Below the pieces are notes generated by a model. It saw nothing but the letters and a program-made list of their open reading frames with translations, did not search any database and was not told the origin of the DNA. From assembly GCA_937911345.1 (NCBI GenBank), contig CALDPP010000045.1, positions 1 to 40,388 on the forward strand: a stretch of 40,388 bases of DNA, written 5' to 3'. Of the stretch, positions 17,282 through 26,657 are shown piece by piece (position 1 is the first letter of the stretch; every line of letters starts with the position of its first letter). The translations under genes were made by a program, and so were the position numbers. This DNA is from an uncultured euryarchaeote. GTDB lineage: Archaea; Thermoplasmatota; Poseidoniia; Poseidoniales; Poseidoniaceae.

Positions 17282-17841
17282 TCGCTAAGTTCTACTAAGC
17301 GGGACATTGCGTCACTAGCAATGCCAAGAACTGTAGCCTCATCGCCTTCTACCAGTCTAGCATATTCGCCCATTTCGCCAGCTAAGTCATAGGAGCCAGC
17401 TTTTCCAACCCATGAATTACTAAGCACTAATTCGACTAATACTTCATCGGATAATTCATCAAATTCTACAATTGCCTGATTCAGATGAAATTCCCAACTA
17501 CCCCGATAACACACGCCGGTAGCAGACCATACTCTGTGCCTGCGCCCTGACAATCGATGTAACATAGCAGCTGCCTCGATAGCATCATTCGCCTTGCCCA
17601 TCGCAAGAACATCGACATCCGGATCCTGCAGCATCGTATCGCTAACAATCACAAGATCAAAATTAGAATTGTTTGTTACGGCTGATGCCTTCTTTTGGCA
17701 GATTTCTAATACCTTTCTTGAAACATCTGCCGCTGAGGAGGTCTCATCTACTGAATCGATTCCTTTACAGGTCAAATTTGGAAATATTTGGCCTAACATT
17801 TCAGCCCTACGGGTTGACTGGGAGGCAAGCCAAACTCTCAT
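17269..17841 (-). CDS. maf: Maf-like nucleotide pyrophosphatase
   Basis: Maf/YhdE proteins hydrolyse dTTP/UTP or modified nucleotides to monophosphates and are linked to septum formation in bacteria. The N-terminal signature LASQSTRRAEML matches the family's 'LAS.SPRR..LL', with Thr in place of Pro. The active-site Asp is in VIVSDTM, followed by AMGKAND and AAAMLHRLSGRRHRVWSATGV, which align with 'LGKP', 'ML..LSG..H.V.TGV'. At 190 residues the length is normal. Deviations are SDTM for ADTV and a slightly longer loop before the GK motif, so substrate specificity may differ. The 3' end overlaps the convergent membrane-protein gene by 13 bases. Confidence 0.82.
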   Translation of the reverse strand: MRVWLASQSTRRAEMLGQIFPNLTCKGIDSVDETSSAADVSRKVLEICQKKASAVTNNSNFDLVIVSDTMLQDPDVDVLAMGKANDAIEAAAMLHRLSGRRHRVWSATGVCYRGSWEFHLNQAIVEFDELSDEVLVELVLSNSWVGKAGSYDLAGEMGEYARLVEGDEATVLGIASDAMSRLVELSDYET

Positions 17842-17942
17842 CGAGGTGCAATCTTTCCGTCAATCAATCAACCTTACGATTTTCAACCAAATTTTTTAGA
17901 CATATTCAAGTGATTGATAACAATCGGATAATCGGTGCCCGA

Positions 17943-18662
17943 ATGTCTGGACTAGAGAGAATCCCCACCCACATCGAAGGATTAGATGAAAATATGCAAG
18001 GCGGTATACCGCAAGGCCACATATGCTTGGTCGCCGGTGCGTCTGGAGCAATGAAATCGAGTTTAACTTTCTCAATGCTTTACAATGCGGTGCTCTATGG
18101 TGAGACTAGTGGAATCTACATAACTCTCGAACAAGGTAAGGAATCACTTCGAGCCCACATGAGTAATATGGGCATGAATGTTGATGACCCGCGAGTTAGA
18201 AATCGCATTGCTATTATCGATTTAGTTGACTTAAGAGTTCAATTGGATGAGCAAGGAATGAGTAATCGAGTGGATTGGATGGGTCAGTTGATTAAACAAT
18301 TAACCTCATACCGACAATCAATTGGATTTGAGTTACTTGTCTTCGATTCCTTGGGTGCATTCTTCACCTTAACCAAGATGGAAAATCCTAGAGATGAGAT
18401 ATTTAGATTATTTGAAGCGGTTAGAAGGCTTGAGTTGACTTCATTCTTTATCTGTGAAATGACTGGAGAAGATCACAAGCAGTTTGGTGAATATGGCATT
18501 GAAGATTACTTATCTGATGGAGTCATACACCTAGTCATGGAACGCTCGGCCGATGATGTAAGTAGGAAAATGAGTGTCATAAAGATGCGCCATACTAATC
18601 ACATGTTGGGTTACAAGCCCTTCAAATGGAAACCGGAAGAACAACGGTTCACCACTTTGTGA
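17943..18662 (+). CDS. KaiC/RadA-like RecA-superfamily ATPase
   Basis: This single-domain (239-residue) P-loop ATPase of the KaiC/RAD55-like archaeal group opens with GLERIPTHIEGLDENMQGGIPQG, the typical 'GI.GLD..L.GGIP.G' entry. Its Walker A is GASGAMKSSL, with Met where most P-loops have Gly before the Lys. YITLEQGKES carries the usual catalytic-Glu region, and LLVFDSLGAFF is Walker B. These proteins are regulatory or signalling ATPases; no target is evident here. I prefer ATG 17943 because the upstream extension in the ORF track (from 17673) lies antisense to the Maf gene; GTG 17910 is a possible alternative. Its stop codon directly abuts that of glmS. Confidence 0.82.
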   Translation: MSGLERIPTHIEGLDENMQGGIPQGHICLVAGASGAMKSSLTFSMLYNAVLYGETSGIYITLEQGKESLRAHMSNMGMNVDDPRVRNRIAIIDLVDLRVQLDEQGMSNRVDWMGQLIKQLTSYRQSIGFELLVFDSLGAFFTLTKMENPRDEIFRLFEAVRRLELTSFFICEMTGEDHKQFGEYGIEDYLSDGVIHLVMERSADDVSRKMSVIKMRHTNHMLGYKPFKWKPEEQRFTTL

Positions 18663-20483
18663 TTACTCAACAGTAACAGACTTTGCCAAGTTTCTAGGCC
18701 TGTCAACATCACAACCCAGTGCTAAGGCAGCATGATAAGAAATCAACTGTAGTGGCAATACGGTTAACATTGGTGAAAGGTAATTGTTGACTTTCGGAAT
18801 TGCGATATTGATATCTCCCTCATCACTTATGTCATCACCTTGTTCGTGAATTAGGATGATCTTTGCACCTCTAGCCCGGCATTCGTGAATTGCTGAACGT
18901 GACTTTTCCTTCACATGGTCGTTCGGGACAATGAAAATCACTGGACTACCTTCCTCTAACAGAGCGATAGGACCATGCTTCATTTCACCAGCTGGATATG
19001 CCAGGCAGGGGATATATGCTACTTCCATCAACTTTAACGCACCTTCTTTGGCTACCGGAGCAGAAATTCCTCTGCCCAAGAATAGTACGCTTTTCGCATC
19101 TTTGACTAAATCCACTGCTTCCATAATTGGACCTTGGTTGGCAAGATATTCTTCGATTAGATGTGGAATCTGTTGCAAACCATTGATGATTTCTTTGCCC
19201 TTTTCCTTACTGAGTGAGCGAGATCGAGCAACCTGAATCGAGAAAATGGTTAGAGCCGCAACCATATTTGAGAATGCTTTTGTTGACGCTACTGCTTGTT
19301 CTGGACCTGAGTGGATGTAGACGCCTTTGCCACATTGCCTGGCAATTGATGAGCCAACCACATTTACTACACCGTGTACAGAGCCACCTTTTAACTGAAT
19401 TTCTTTCAATGCAGAGAGAGTATCTGCAGTCTCTCCAGATTGTGAAATAGCAAAATGCAATGCATTTGGATTAACAACTGGTTCATTGGTTCTAAATTCA
19501 CTTGCAATATGGGCAACAGAGGGCACCCTCGCTAATGATTCAATTAGTAGGCCACCGATTTCTGCAGCGTGATATGCGGTTCCACAACCCAACAACCTCA
19601 CGTGCGGTAATTTAGATAATTCGAGTGGTGTTAAATTCAATCCACCGAGCCTTCCGTTGCCTCTTACACGGTCCAATCTGCCGTTGATGCACTGTCTTAG
19701 CGAGTCAGGTTGCTCATAAATTTCTTTGAGCATATAGTGTTCAAATTCACCAAGCTCTGCTTCCTCCCATTCTTCTTCAAGTACCGTAATGTCTGTATCG
19801 AAGGAATCACCGTGGATATTACTCATTGTGATTTGATCTGTTGTCAAGGTGGCAATATCTCCGTCATCCATAAACACAACTCGCTGAGTATGAGTTGAAA
19901 GTGCATGTGGGTCACTAGAAACAAAGGTCTCTCCATCGCCCTGGCCAATAATCAATGGCGATCCATTTCTTGCACATAACATTACATCATGGTCTAAGAA
20001 AATCGCACATAGGCCCCATGTACCAACCAATTTACTCAAGGTTCTTCTAAGTGCGTCGGTAGGTGAATTATCCCTGTTGAGTTCATACTCGAGGATGTGT
20101 GAAATTACCTCAGAGTCTGTTTCACTGTTAAACACAACACCTTTCTTTTTCAGTAGGTTACGCAAGGTTCTAGAATTTTCAATAATCCCATTATGAACAA
20201 TTACTACCTTGCCATTTTCGGATAGATGTGGGTGAGCATTGGGGTCAGTAACTCCACCATGAGTAGCCCATCTTGTGTGAGCAATCCCTACATTACCGTG
20301 TAATTTTTCTGGTAAAATGGACTGAAGTTCTACAACCTTACCAGTTTTCTTATAGATGCTAAAATCACCGTTCTTTAAAGCAATACCAGATGAGTCATAT
20401 CCTCGATATTCTAATCGACGAAGCCCCTCAACAAGTATTGGAGCGGCCTGCTTTGGCCCCATATATCCAAAAATCCCGCACAT
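18663..20483 (-). CDS. glmS: Glutamine-fructose-6-phosphate aminotransferase (isomerizing)
   Basis: GlmS converts fructose-6-phosphate and glutamine to glucosamine-6-phosphate, the entry to UDP-GlcNAc and surface glycans. The N-terminal glutaminase nucleophile is Cys2 (MCGIFGYMG), with TRWATHGG and HNGIIEN in the glutaminase domain. Two SIS domains follow: LLGCGTAYHAAEIGG...SQSGETADT and FLGRGISAPVAKEGALKLMEVAYI. The C-terminus DRPRNLAKSVTVE is the expected sugar-channel tail. The 606-residue length is normal. It begins 8 bases after the stop of the subtilisin gene, so both are probably on one transcript. Confidence 0.97.
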   Translation of the reverse strand: MCGIFGYMGPKQAAPILVEGLRRLEYRGYDSSGIALKNGDFSIYKKTGKVVELQSILPEKLHGNVGIAHTRWATHGGVTDPNAHPHLSENGKVVIVHNGIIENSRTLRNLLKKKGVVFNSETDSEVISHILEYELNRDNSPTDALRRTLSKLVGTWGLCAIFLDHDVMLCARNGSPLIIGQGDGETFVSSDPHALSTHTQRVVFMDDGDIATLTTDQITMSNIHGDSFDTDITVLEEEWEEAELGEFEHYMLKEIYEQPDSLRQCINGRLDRVRGNGRLGGLNLTPLELSKLPHVRLLGCGTAYHAAEIGGLLIESLARVPSVAHIASEFRTNEPVVNPNALHFAISQSGETADTLSALKEIQLKGGSVHGVVNVVGSSIARQCGKGVYIHSGPEQAVASTKAFSNMVAALTIFSIQVARSRSLSKEKGKEIINGLQQIPHLIEEYLANQGPIMEAVDLVKDAKSVLFLGRGISAPVAKEGALKLMEVAYIPCLAYPAGEMKHGPIALLEEGSPVIFIVPNDHVKEKSRSAIHECRARGAKIILIHEQGDDISDEGDINIAIPKVNNYLSPMLTVLPLQLISYHAALALGCDVDRPRNLAKSVTVE

Positions 20484-20491
20484 GACTACAC

Positions 20492-23400
20492 CTACAATTC
20501 AACTACAGCACTGCAGATTGGACACTTAACCTTGGTCAATCGCAAATCCTTAATCGTGAACTTCGCTGAACATTCTGTGCAATTAGCCTCTTTCTGAGGT
20601 ACTGGAATATTTGGTAATGGCATGCCCGGAAGAATCGCATCAGCAGGCGGTGGCAAGTTAGGCAATGCGGGAACCGGTAATACTGCATCAACTGGTGCGG
20701 GAATTGCTTCAATTGGTTGGGGGATGTTGTTGATCATTTTTTCAGTCATCTCAACCAAATCTCTCTGCTGTTTACGTTTCATTCTGCGCTGAAGTCTTGA
20801 ATTTCCTTCCCCAGATTCAACTTTAGCAGTTAATGATTCTTGCAATGTTTCTTCCTCTTCATCGACTATCACGGCTTTTGGAGAGACTACAGATTGAACA
20901 ACCAATTCCTCTGCGTCCATATTAATCGCCATTGTTGGTTCATCATCACTTTCAATGTCTACCATAATTTCGATATCGTCTTCACTTGTAGCTACTAAGG
21001 AGGCCGACAAAATTTGCTCTTCAACTTCTTTATTCGTTCTGCGTAATGAAACAACAAGATACATGAATATCAATGAAATGATTAGTGCAACGAAAATCAG
21101 CATTACTGCTTTGGTGGTCGCATCACCGGGTAGTGGTTCTAGCAATGTCTCCAAGAATGATTTCTCCTCAGTATTAAGTTGCTCAACTTCTAACGATACG
21201 ATGGTTTTGAAAGAGAGTGTGCCACTACTTGATGAAACTATAATTATTGATTCTTCTTGTGTAGATGCGTAACCTGATGTGAATCCCTCGGCGATTAAGT
21301 TAGATAAAGCGAAATCATTGTTTTCTTCATCAATTATTCCATAACGTGTCATCGGCCCATATACATTAATTTCATCATATACCAGCGATATTTCTTCGCC
21401 GTAAGACGACATAACCAGATTAGTTACTCCTGCAGCTATGATATATTCCGGCTCGTCAGCAGACCAAGAATTGTCAGTCATAACATAGGCTATCTTTGAT
21501 TCTCCACCAAAACCTTCTACCCATGTAGCAGCGAGAACATCTCGATCATTCTTCTGATAAACCTCTAACTGCGCGTTGGAAGCATAATCACCAACAGAAT
21601 ATCGGAATGACCACGAAGGAAGCCATTCTTTTCCATGCGCATACATCAATCCAACACGTTCGATGCCTGTCACGTCATCTCTCAGTTCTTGATACAGAAT
21701 ATGCATGTTTTCTTCACCCAAGGCAATTGCTAATGAGTCGCCTTGTGTTGGTTTGATGTCAACATTAGCCAGGATGTAACTTGAACTCCAAGAACTCTGT
21801 ATCAATGGAGTGTCTGACATTAAAACAAAAATCGAGGTTATATCGTTGTACGAGCCACCCGTTGCAATATCTCTGTGATATCCTGCTAAGACAATTCTAT
21901 CTCCTTTCTTCGCCATATCAAGTCCCCAGTATCTGCCTTCTGATAGTTTGACAGCTTGCATATGAGTTTGCTTTTCGGTGGTTTCACCTGCGCTAGTAAT
22001 CGAGGTCATAGCGATGTGAGACAAGAAATAGCCTTGTTGATCTAAAACATTCTCTGTCCAAGCAGCATGTACTAAACCGTCATCTCGAAGTATCGCAGTC
22101 AATTCTCCTGCCCAAGAATCTGCCAGTTTTTCATCAGCTAATGTGGCCCATGCCCCAGATGATGATTCAGTAACTGTTCTAACGTGTAACTCTCCGTCTA
22201 CTGTAGTAAACAATAAACCGCTTTCCTCCATTCCAATAAAGTCGATTATCTCTTCACCTGAAAGCAAATTTAGTCGTACTGGTGAATCTAGCCCGACGTT
22301 ATTAGCAACCACTGTGAAACGTAGTTCGTTGAATTCTGATTCTACTCCGTCACCCGACATGGTCACTCTGAAATCTGTTCCTCCTAGAGTTGATAGGTTT
22401 CCGGGAATAATGAACCTAGCTTCATCGTAACCAGAACTTGAATCAGATCCAGGTATCACAGTTATTGTATCTTCACCGATTGGAGTCCAGCCTACATCTG
22501 CAATCTTAGAGAATAGTGTCAATGTCAAACCTGCTGCATCATTTTGGCCCAAGTTGTCGACTCGAACAATTACTGTATACTGTTCGCCAGGAATTGGAAT
22601 TAGAGGAAGTGTTTGGTAAGCCCCTTGCATGAAACGTAGGGTGGGTTCCACCGGACGTTCCTCGACTTCGAATGAGAAACTGTAAGAATTGTCTTCTGGG
22701 TTTGGATCATCATAATTCATTGAAGGATCTATCGACAAAGTCACGCTATGCGTCCCAACTTCTGTCGCCCACCAATAAAGTGTAATCTCTGCCTCGTCGC
22801 CGTCATCTAGGTTTGAGATGGTGATGTCCGAGGGATAAACATCAGAATTGTCCCCAGGGGCATTAAGTTTGATGAAAACATCATCTGCATCTAAATCGCC
22901 GACATTTTCAATCGTGAATTTTATTGTTAGAATCGAACCGGCTACTGCAGATTGTACTGGCAATCCTACTTCGTCAAGAACCTCCACAACGCCAGTAAAG
23001 ACAAAGTCTGGTGCAGCGGGCATATTGTCAACATCAATAGTACGTCGAATGTCGTCTGTTTTCACGCCAGATTCATTTACCATACGGAAACTCAACCGAG
23101 TCGAACCATCAGACACTGTGGTGGAGTCCCAGTTAAAATTCCAGTCTTGACTACCGACTTCTAATTCGGGTAAATCTGTGGCAAATTCCCATGCTCCATT
23201 ATCCACTTTGTACTCTATGAAATCATGTTGGACGCCATCAACAGTACCACTAAATTCAACCATTCCACTAACACTCTGTCCAACTGTTGGGCTGGCAATC
23301 GTAACTTTCATTCTAGCCAGATTTATGACCCTGAAATCTATGTTTGATTCGGATTGAGTTGCTGTATCATACAATTTAACGCTGACAATTACGTATTCCT

Positions 23401-25450
23401 CGTCAGCCTGTATCCAGTCTTCTAAGACATTGACGTTAAGATTCCAATTATCAATATCTCCACCCGCTATCGTCCATGGTTTCAATTCACGTTCAGTTCC
23501 AGATTCTAGGAATTGTGCTATCCGTACTTGGACCTGATCGAATTGTTCACCCGGCGGGAAATCGGTAGTGCCTGAAATCGTCGCAGTATTGCCTTCCAGC
23601 CACCACGTATCGTTTGATGGTTGGCTAATTGATACGAAATCGCCAGAACCGTTACCACTTGGTGGAGGGTTTACTACTCCTGTATCCTCCAATGGAGTAC
23701 AGGGTTGGTCAAGGGCAAAATCAATAGCACAAGATGCATCAATTAACCCGAAACCCCATTTCTCATGCCATCTATCTGAAATTGTATTTGCCGGCTTATC
23801 TCTGATTTCTGATGAATTTCTGATAACATCCATAACTTCGAAAGCATCCAAAGAAGGGGCTGCCTCTCTAACTAATGCGACAATGCCCGAGGCAATCGGA
23901 GTTGCCATACTTGTACCGTCTTTTTCATCGTAATCCGAATCTGCCTCAGGTCTTGGAGCGCCGGGGAAAGAAGTCCCAGTTGCCGCAGTGGCGGATATTA
24001 TGTTGGAGCCGTAAGACGAAATATCTGGTTTGAGTTCATCCCACTCATTATCGTCTCCATCATCGAGTCTTGGTCCATAATTGGTAAAACTCGAGATGCC
24101 ATCATTGGTTCTGTTCGTTGTGCCAAAATCTGAAGCTGATGAAACTGCAAAGCCCATGTCTGCACTTGCTGGAGAAGGCACTCTCTTCGAGCCATCATTG
24201 CCCATGGCAATTACACAAACAATATCTGCACTTTCGGTGGCGTTGTTGATAAGTCGAGCTTCTCCACCGGTCCCATTGTCACCCTCATCTCCAGGATTTA
24301 ACGGTGAAGAGACTGAGCCGAATGACATGGATCCAATTTGAATACCTCTACTAGAGGAATTGTGTCCCCAATCTGTGTCAGCGTTATTTATCATCCATTG
24401 AATTCCACTGATTGAGTACTGTGAGTTGGTTCCACCCGCATCTGTTAGCACCTTAATGTCAACAAGATAAGCCCCCGGTGCTGTACCCATGTGGACTCTA
24501 GATGAATCTCCGGTTCCAAGCGCCGAACCTGCTACGTGTGTGCCGTGACCTTGTCCGTCATCCGGGTCTTGAGAACCGTCTGCATTTGCTGCAGCAGATG
24601 TGGCATCATATCCAGCAACCCACTTGTGATCATCATAAGACAGCGGGTTGGTGTCTGGCGCGTCATTTTGGTCGTCGAAATCGTTTAGAGAACGATGCTC
24701 ATTGTCAACCCCTGTATCCAAAATAGCAATAACAACACCATCGCCGGTGTATCCACGCTCGTATGCAGTTTCAGAATAAACCTGTGATGGCATAGCTCGA
24801 GTAGCTTTTCCGGCAACGTCGTTAGATGGAACCATGACATTTTGCATCTCTATGACTACCACGCCGTTTAGATGATAGATATCCATCAAAGCACTAACTG
24901 GGACCTTATCGACAACAATTGAATCAATACTTTCCGGTTGATCAAACCAAGCACCTGATTCTACTCCCATCCAACCGTGAAGATTGAGTACTTCTTGCAA
25001 AGCATCGACCTCAGTTTCAGTTGGATGCCAAGCATAGTCGACTACGATTGCGACTGTTTTCTTACCATCCTCGCCTACAACTGCAGTTGGAGAGATTGAA
25101 TCAAAACCTGCAATTACTCTTTGAAGACGATCATCCATGCCGTTCCAATCTAAATCTGGACCATAGGCAAGCCACCAACCGTCTTTTTCTGATGCAGGCA
25201 TATCTCCTCTTAAATCAAGCCTAAGAGGTCTTTCGCACAATTCCTCACCACACATCAACGGTGGAAGACCGTCGACTAAAATTGGCTCTCCGTGAGTGAT
25301 TGGGGCCACAGCATTACGATTTTCATCGTTGTTTGGAGCCAATGCTGATGCGGCAGAACTGGTACCAGCAATTAAGAAAATCAAGGCGATAAAAATCGCT
25401 GAGCGGCGTAAACCTGGTGTAGAACTCATTGAAATAAACCCCTTCGACAT
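20492..25450 (-). CDS. Membrane-anchored subtilisin-like serine protease with C-terminal zinc ribbon
   Basis: The 1652-residue S8-family protease has a signal peptide (about 15-38, SAIFIALIFLIAGTSSAASA) and a pro-region to about residue 225. The catalytic domain has Asp245 (AILDTGVD), His302 (GHGTHVAG) and Ser514 (GTSMATP), with AMGND as the oxyanion Asn region. Beta-sandwich, CARDB-like and possibly propeller-type extracellular segments fill about 600-1440. One TM helix is at about 1448-1468 (AVMLIFVALIISLIFMYLVV). The cytoplasmic tail has an acidic stretch, a basic 'RRMKRKQQR' patch, a Pro-rich linker and a zinc ribbon (CTEC...CPIC, about 1623-1650). An intracellular zinc ribbon on a secreted protease suggests signalling or tethering to an inner partner. 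The rhomboid gene is upstream across a strong hairpin; glmS is 8 bases downstream. Confidence 0.93.
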   Translation of the reverse strand: MSKGFISMSSTPGLRRSAIFIALIFLIAGTSSAASALAPNNDENRNAVAPITHGEPILVDGLPPLMCGEELCERPLRLDLRGDMPASEKDGWWLAYGPDLDWNGMDDRLQRVIAGFDSISPTAVVGEDGKKTVAIVVDYAWHPTETEVDALQEVLNLHGWMGVESGAWFDQPESIDSIVVDKVPVSALMDIYHLNGVVVIEMQNVMVPSNDVAGKATRAMPSQVYSETAYERGYTGDGVVIAILDTGVDNEHRSLNDFDDQNDAPDTNPLSYDDHKWVAGYDATSAAANADGSQDPDDGQGHGTHVAGSALGTGDSSRVHMGTAPGAYLVDIKVLTDAGGTNSQYSISGIQWMINNADTDWGHNSSSRGIQIGSMSFGSVSSPLNPGDEGDNGTGGEARLINNATESADIVCVIAMGNDGSKRVPSPASADMGFAVSSASDFGTTNRTNDGISSFTNYGPRLDDGDDNEWDELKPDISSYGSNIISATAATGTSFPGAPRPEADSDYDEKDGTSMATPIASGIVALVREAAPSLDAFEVMDVIRNSSEIRDKPANTISDRWHEKWGFGLIDASCAIDFALDQPCTPLEDTGVVNPPPSGNGSGDFVSISQPSNDTWWLEGNTATISGTTDFPPGEQFDQVQVRIAQFLESGTERELKPWTIAGGDIDNWNLNVNVLEDWIQADEEYVIVSVKLYDTATQSESNIDFRVINLARMKVTIASPTVGQSVSGMVEFSGTVDGVQHDFIEYKVDNGAWEFATDLPELEVGSQDWNFNWDSTTVSDGSTRLSFRMVNESGVKTDDIRRTIDVDNMPAAPDFVFTGVVEVLDEVGLPVQSAVAGSILTIKFTIENVGDLDADDVFIKLNAPGDNSDVYPSDITISNLDDGDEAEITLYWWATEVGTHSVTLSIDPSMNYDDPNPEDNSYSFSFEVEERPVEPTLRFMQGAYQTLPLIPIPGEQYTVIVRVDNLGQNDAAGLTLTLFSKIADVGWTPIGEDTITVIPGSDSSSGYDEARFIIPGNLSTLGGTDFRVTMSGDGVESEFNELRFTVVANNVGLDSPVRLNLLSGEEIIDFIGMEESGLLFTTVDGELHVRTVTESSSGAWATLADEKLADSWAGELTAILRDDGLVHAAWTENVLDQQGYFLSHIAMTSITSAGETTEKQTHMQAVKLSEGRYWGLDMAKKGDRIVLAGYHRDIATGGSYNDITSIFVLMSDTPLIQSSWSSSYILANVDIKPTQGDSLAIALGEENMHILYQELRDDVTGIERVGLMYAHGKEWLPSWSFRYSVGDYASNAQLEVYQKNDRDVLAATWVEGFGGESKIAYVMTDNSWSADEPEYIIAAGVTNLVMSSYGEEISLVYDEINVYGPMTRYGIIDEENNDFALSNLIAEGFTSGYASTQEESIIIVSSSSGTLSFKTIVSLEVEQLNTEEKSFLETLLEPLPGDATTKAVMLIFVALIISLIFMYLVVSLRRTNKEVEEQILSASLVATSEDDIEIMVDIESDDEPTMAINMDAEELVVQSVVSPKAVIVDEEEETLQESLTAKVESGEGNSRLQRRMKRKQQRDLVEMTEKMINNIPQPIEAIPAPVDAVLPVPALPNLPPPADAILPGMPLPNIPVPQKEANCTECSAKFTIKDLRLTKVKCPICSAVVEL

Positions 25451-25499
25451 ATACCCTGAGAGTTCACCATGTTTTCATAGTATCCTTTTCTCGAGTATT

Positions 25500-25525
25500 C
25501 CCCAACCCCCTTAGGGGGTTTGGGG
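25500..25525 (-). terminator. GC-rich hairpin after the rhomboid gene
   Basis: AACCCCC-TTA-GGGGGTT forms a perfect 7-bp stem, extended by an outer CCCC/GGGG pairing across a single-base bulge. It begins 3 bases after the rhomboid stop codon on the minus strand and lies about 50 bases before the subtilisin start. It is a candidate terminator for rhomboid transcription or a processing structure. There is no T-run after it on either strand, which archaeal intrinsic termination usually needs. Confidence 0.5.
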
Positions 25526-25528
25526 AAA

Positions 25529-26569
25529 TTATGGCCAGTTGAAATGCTCAGGATTGTCAGAACATTGTAAGTGAGGGCCATCCGAGCGTTCGATTACTCC
25601 AATCTTATTCTCACAAACAGGGCAAGTCGAGATGTCTGCGATGTGTTCCATCCAAGCCTGTCTAGTTTCAGGCTCATCGCTTGAATCCATTAGGCTCTTT
25701 ACTGGTTCCCTAAGGTGCCTTGGCAACTCAAAACCCTGTGACTCCCAAGGATCGCCTGATTGTGAAACATCTTTCATCTTGTTTTTCATTTGCCTCAAGC
25801 GATTAATTACCTCACTAGATGATGATGGTCCCCCATCTTCGATGCCGAGTGGGACTGGGCCCCCTTTAGCAACTAGTGGTAGCATAACATAGGCCAATAA
25901 AAAGCCGCCTAAATGGGCCATGTGTCCAATGTCACTAGGCCTATCCAAACCATATGTCGAGTATGCTCTTACCACCTCAAGGCCAAAGTAAATCATAGCT
26001 AGATAGAATACCGGCCACTTTCTAATCAAGATTAGAGGGAATGGAATCTCATCTTTTGGCCACCCTGCCAAGTACGCTCCAAACAGACCAAATGCGGCAC
26101 CTGAAGCCCCTAAGGCGGGCCTTGACGAGTCGATGTTAAACATGAACCAAGCGATTGAGCCCCCAATTAATCCAATAAAGTAGATCATAGCAAATCTCGT
26201 TCTCCCTAACCTTTGTTCAAGCGGAATACCAACCAGAGAGATGACCAGTATGTTGCCTAAAACGTGAGTAGCATCAAATTGGCTATGAAGGAAACCGGCC
26301 GAAACAAATGTTATCCAACCCGAGGGTTCCTTTGCTTCCGTCGGCCTCATCCAGAGGTCTTCCCACAGCCATAAAGAAACTAAATCAAAATTGTAGAACA
26401 AAGACCAGATGACTTGGACTAAATAACCCAACAGTAGTCCAACTGTCATTGACAGCGCGAATGAGGTTTTATGGCGATATGAGTAGAATATTGGCCAAAA
26501 AACAGCGACTAACCACACAATAAACAGGCAACTCTCAACGACGCTAAACTGCGTATATTGGGCCGCCAT
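25529..26569 (-). CDS. Rhomboid-family intramembrane serine protease with C-terminal zinc ribbon
   Basis: The 346-residue protein has about six or seven TM helices. Rhomboids cleave transmembrane substrates within the membrane. The catalytic Ser156 is in ALGASGAAFGLFG, and His219 is in the last core helix (GHMAHLGGFLLAY). The loop with 'HVLGNILVISLVGIPLEQRLG' matches the family 'H...NM..L...G..lE...G', with the conserved His and Asn present. After the membrane core comes a cytoplasmic tail of about 110 residues with CPVCENKIGV...LQCSDNPEHF, a treble-clef or ribbon-like zinc motif using Cys and possibly His. The start at ATG 26569 gives a normal N-terminus. It is transcribed toward the subtilisin gene. 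Confidence 0.93.
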   Translation of the reverse strand: MAAQYTQFSVVESCLFIVWLVAVFWPIFYSYRHKTSFALSMTVGLLLGYLVQVIWSLFYNFDLVSLWLWEDLWMRPTEAKEPSGWITFVSAGFLHSQFDATHVLGNILVISLVGIPLEQRLGRTRFAMIYFIGLIGGSIAWFMFNIDSSRPALGASGAAFGLFGAYLAGWPKDEIPFPLILIRKWPVFYLAMIYFGLEVVRAYSTYGLDRPSDIGHMAHLGGFLLAYVMLPLVAKGGPVPLGIEDGGPSSSSEVINRLRQMKNKMKDVSQSGDPWESQGFELPRHLREPVKSLMDSSDEPETRQAWMEHIADISTCPVCENKIGVIERSDGPHLQCSDNPEHFNWP

Positions 26570-26657
26570 GACACTGGTTAGGGCTTACCATTTTTGAACT
26601 AGTGGAGAAATGTAGCAAAAAGGTAGGATTCATTGCTGTTTAGCCAATCGCACAACC

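Noticed and set aside
17673-17942. N-terminal extension of the KaiC-like ORF
   Set aside because: It overlaps the Maf coding region on the other strand and does not resemble the family; ATG 17943 gives a normal N-terminus.
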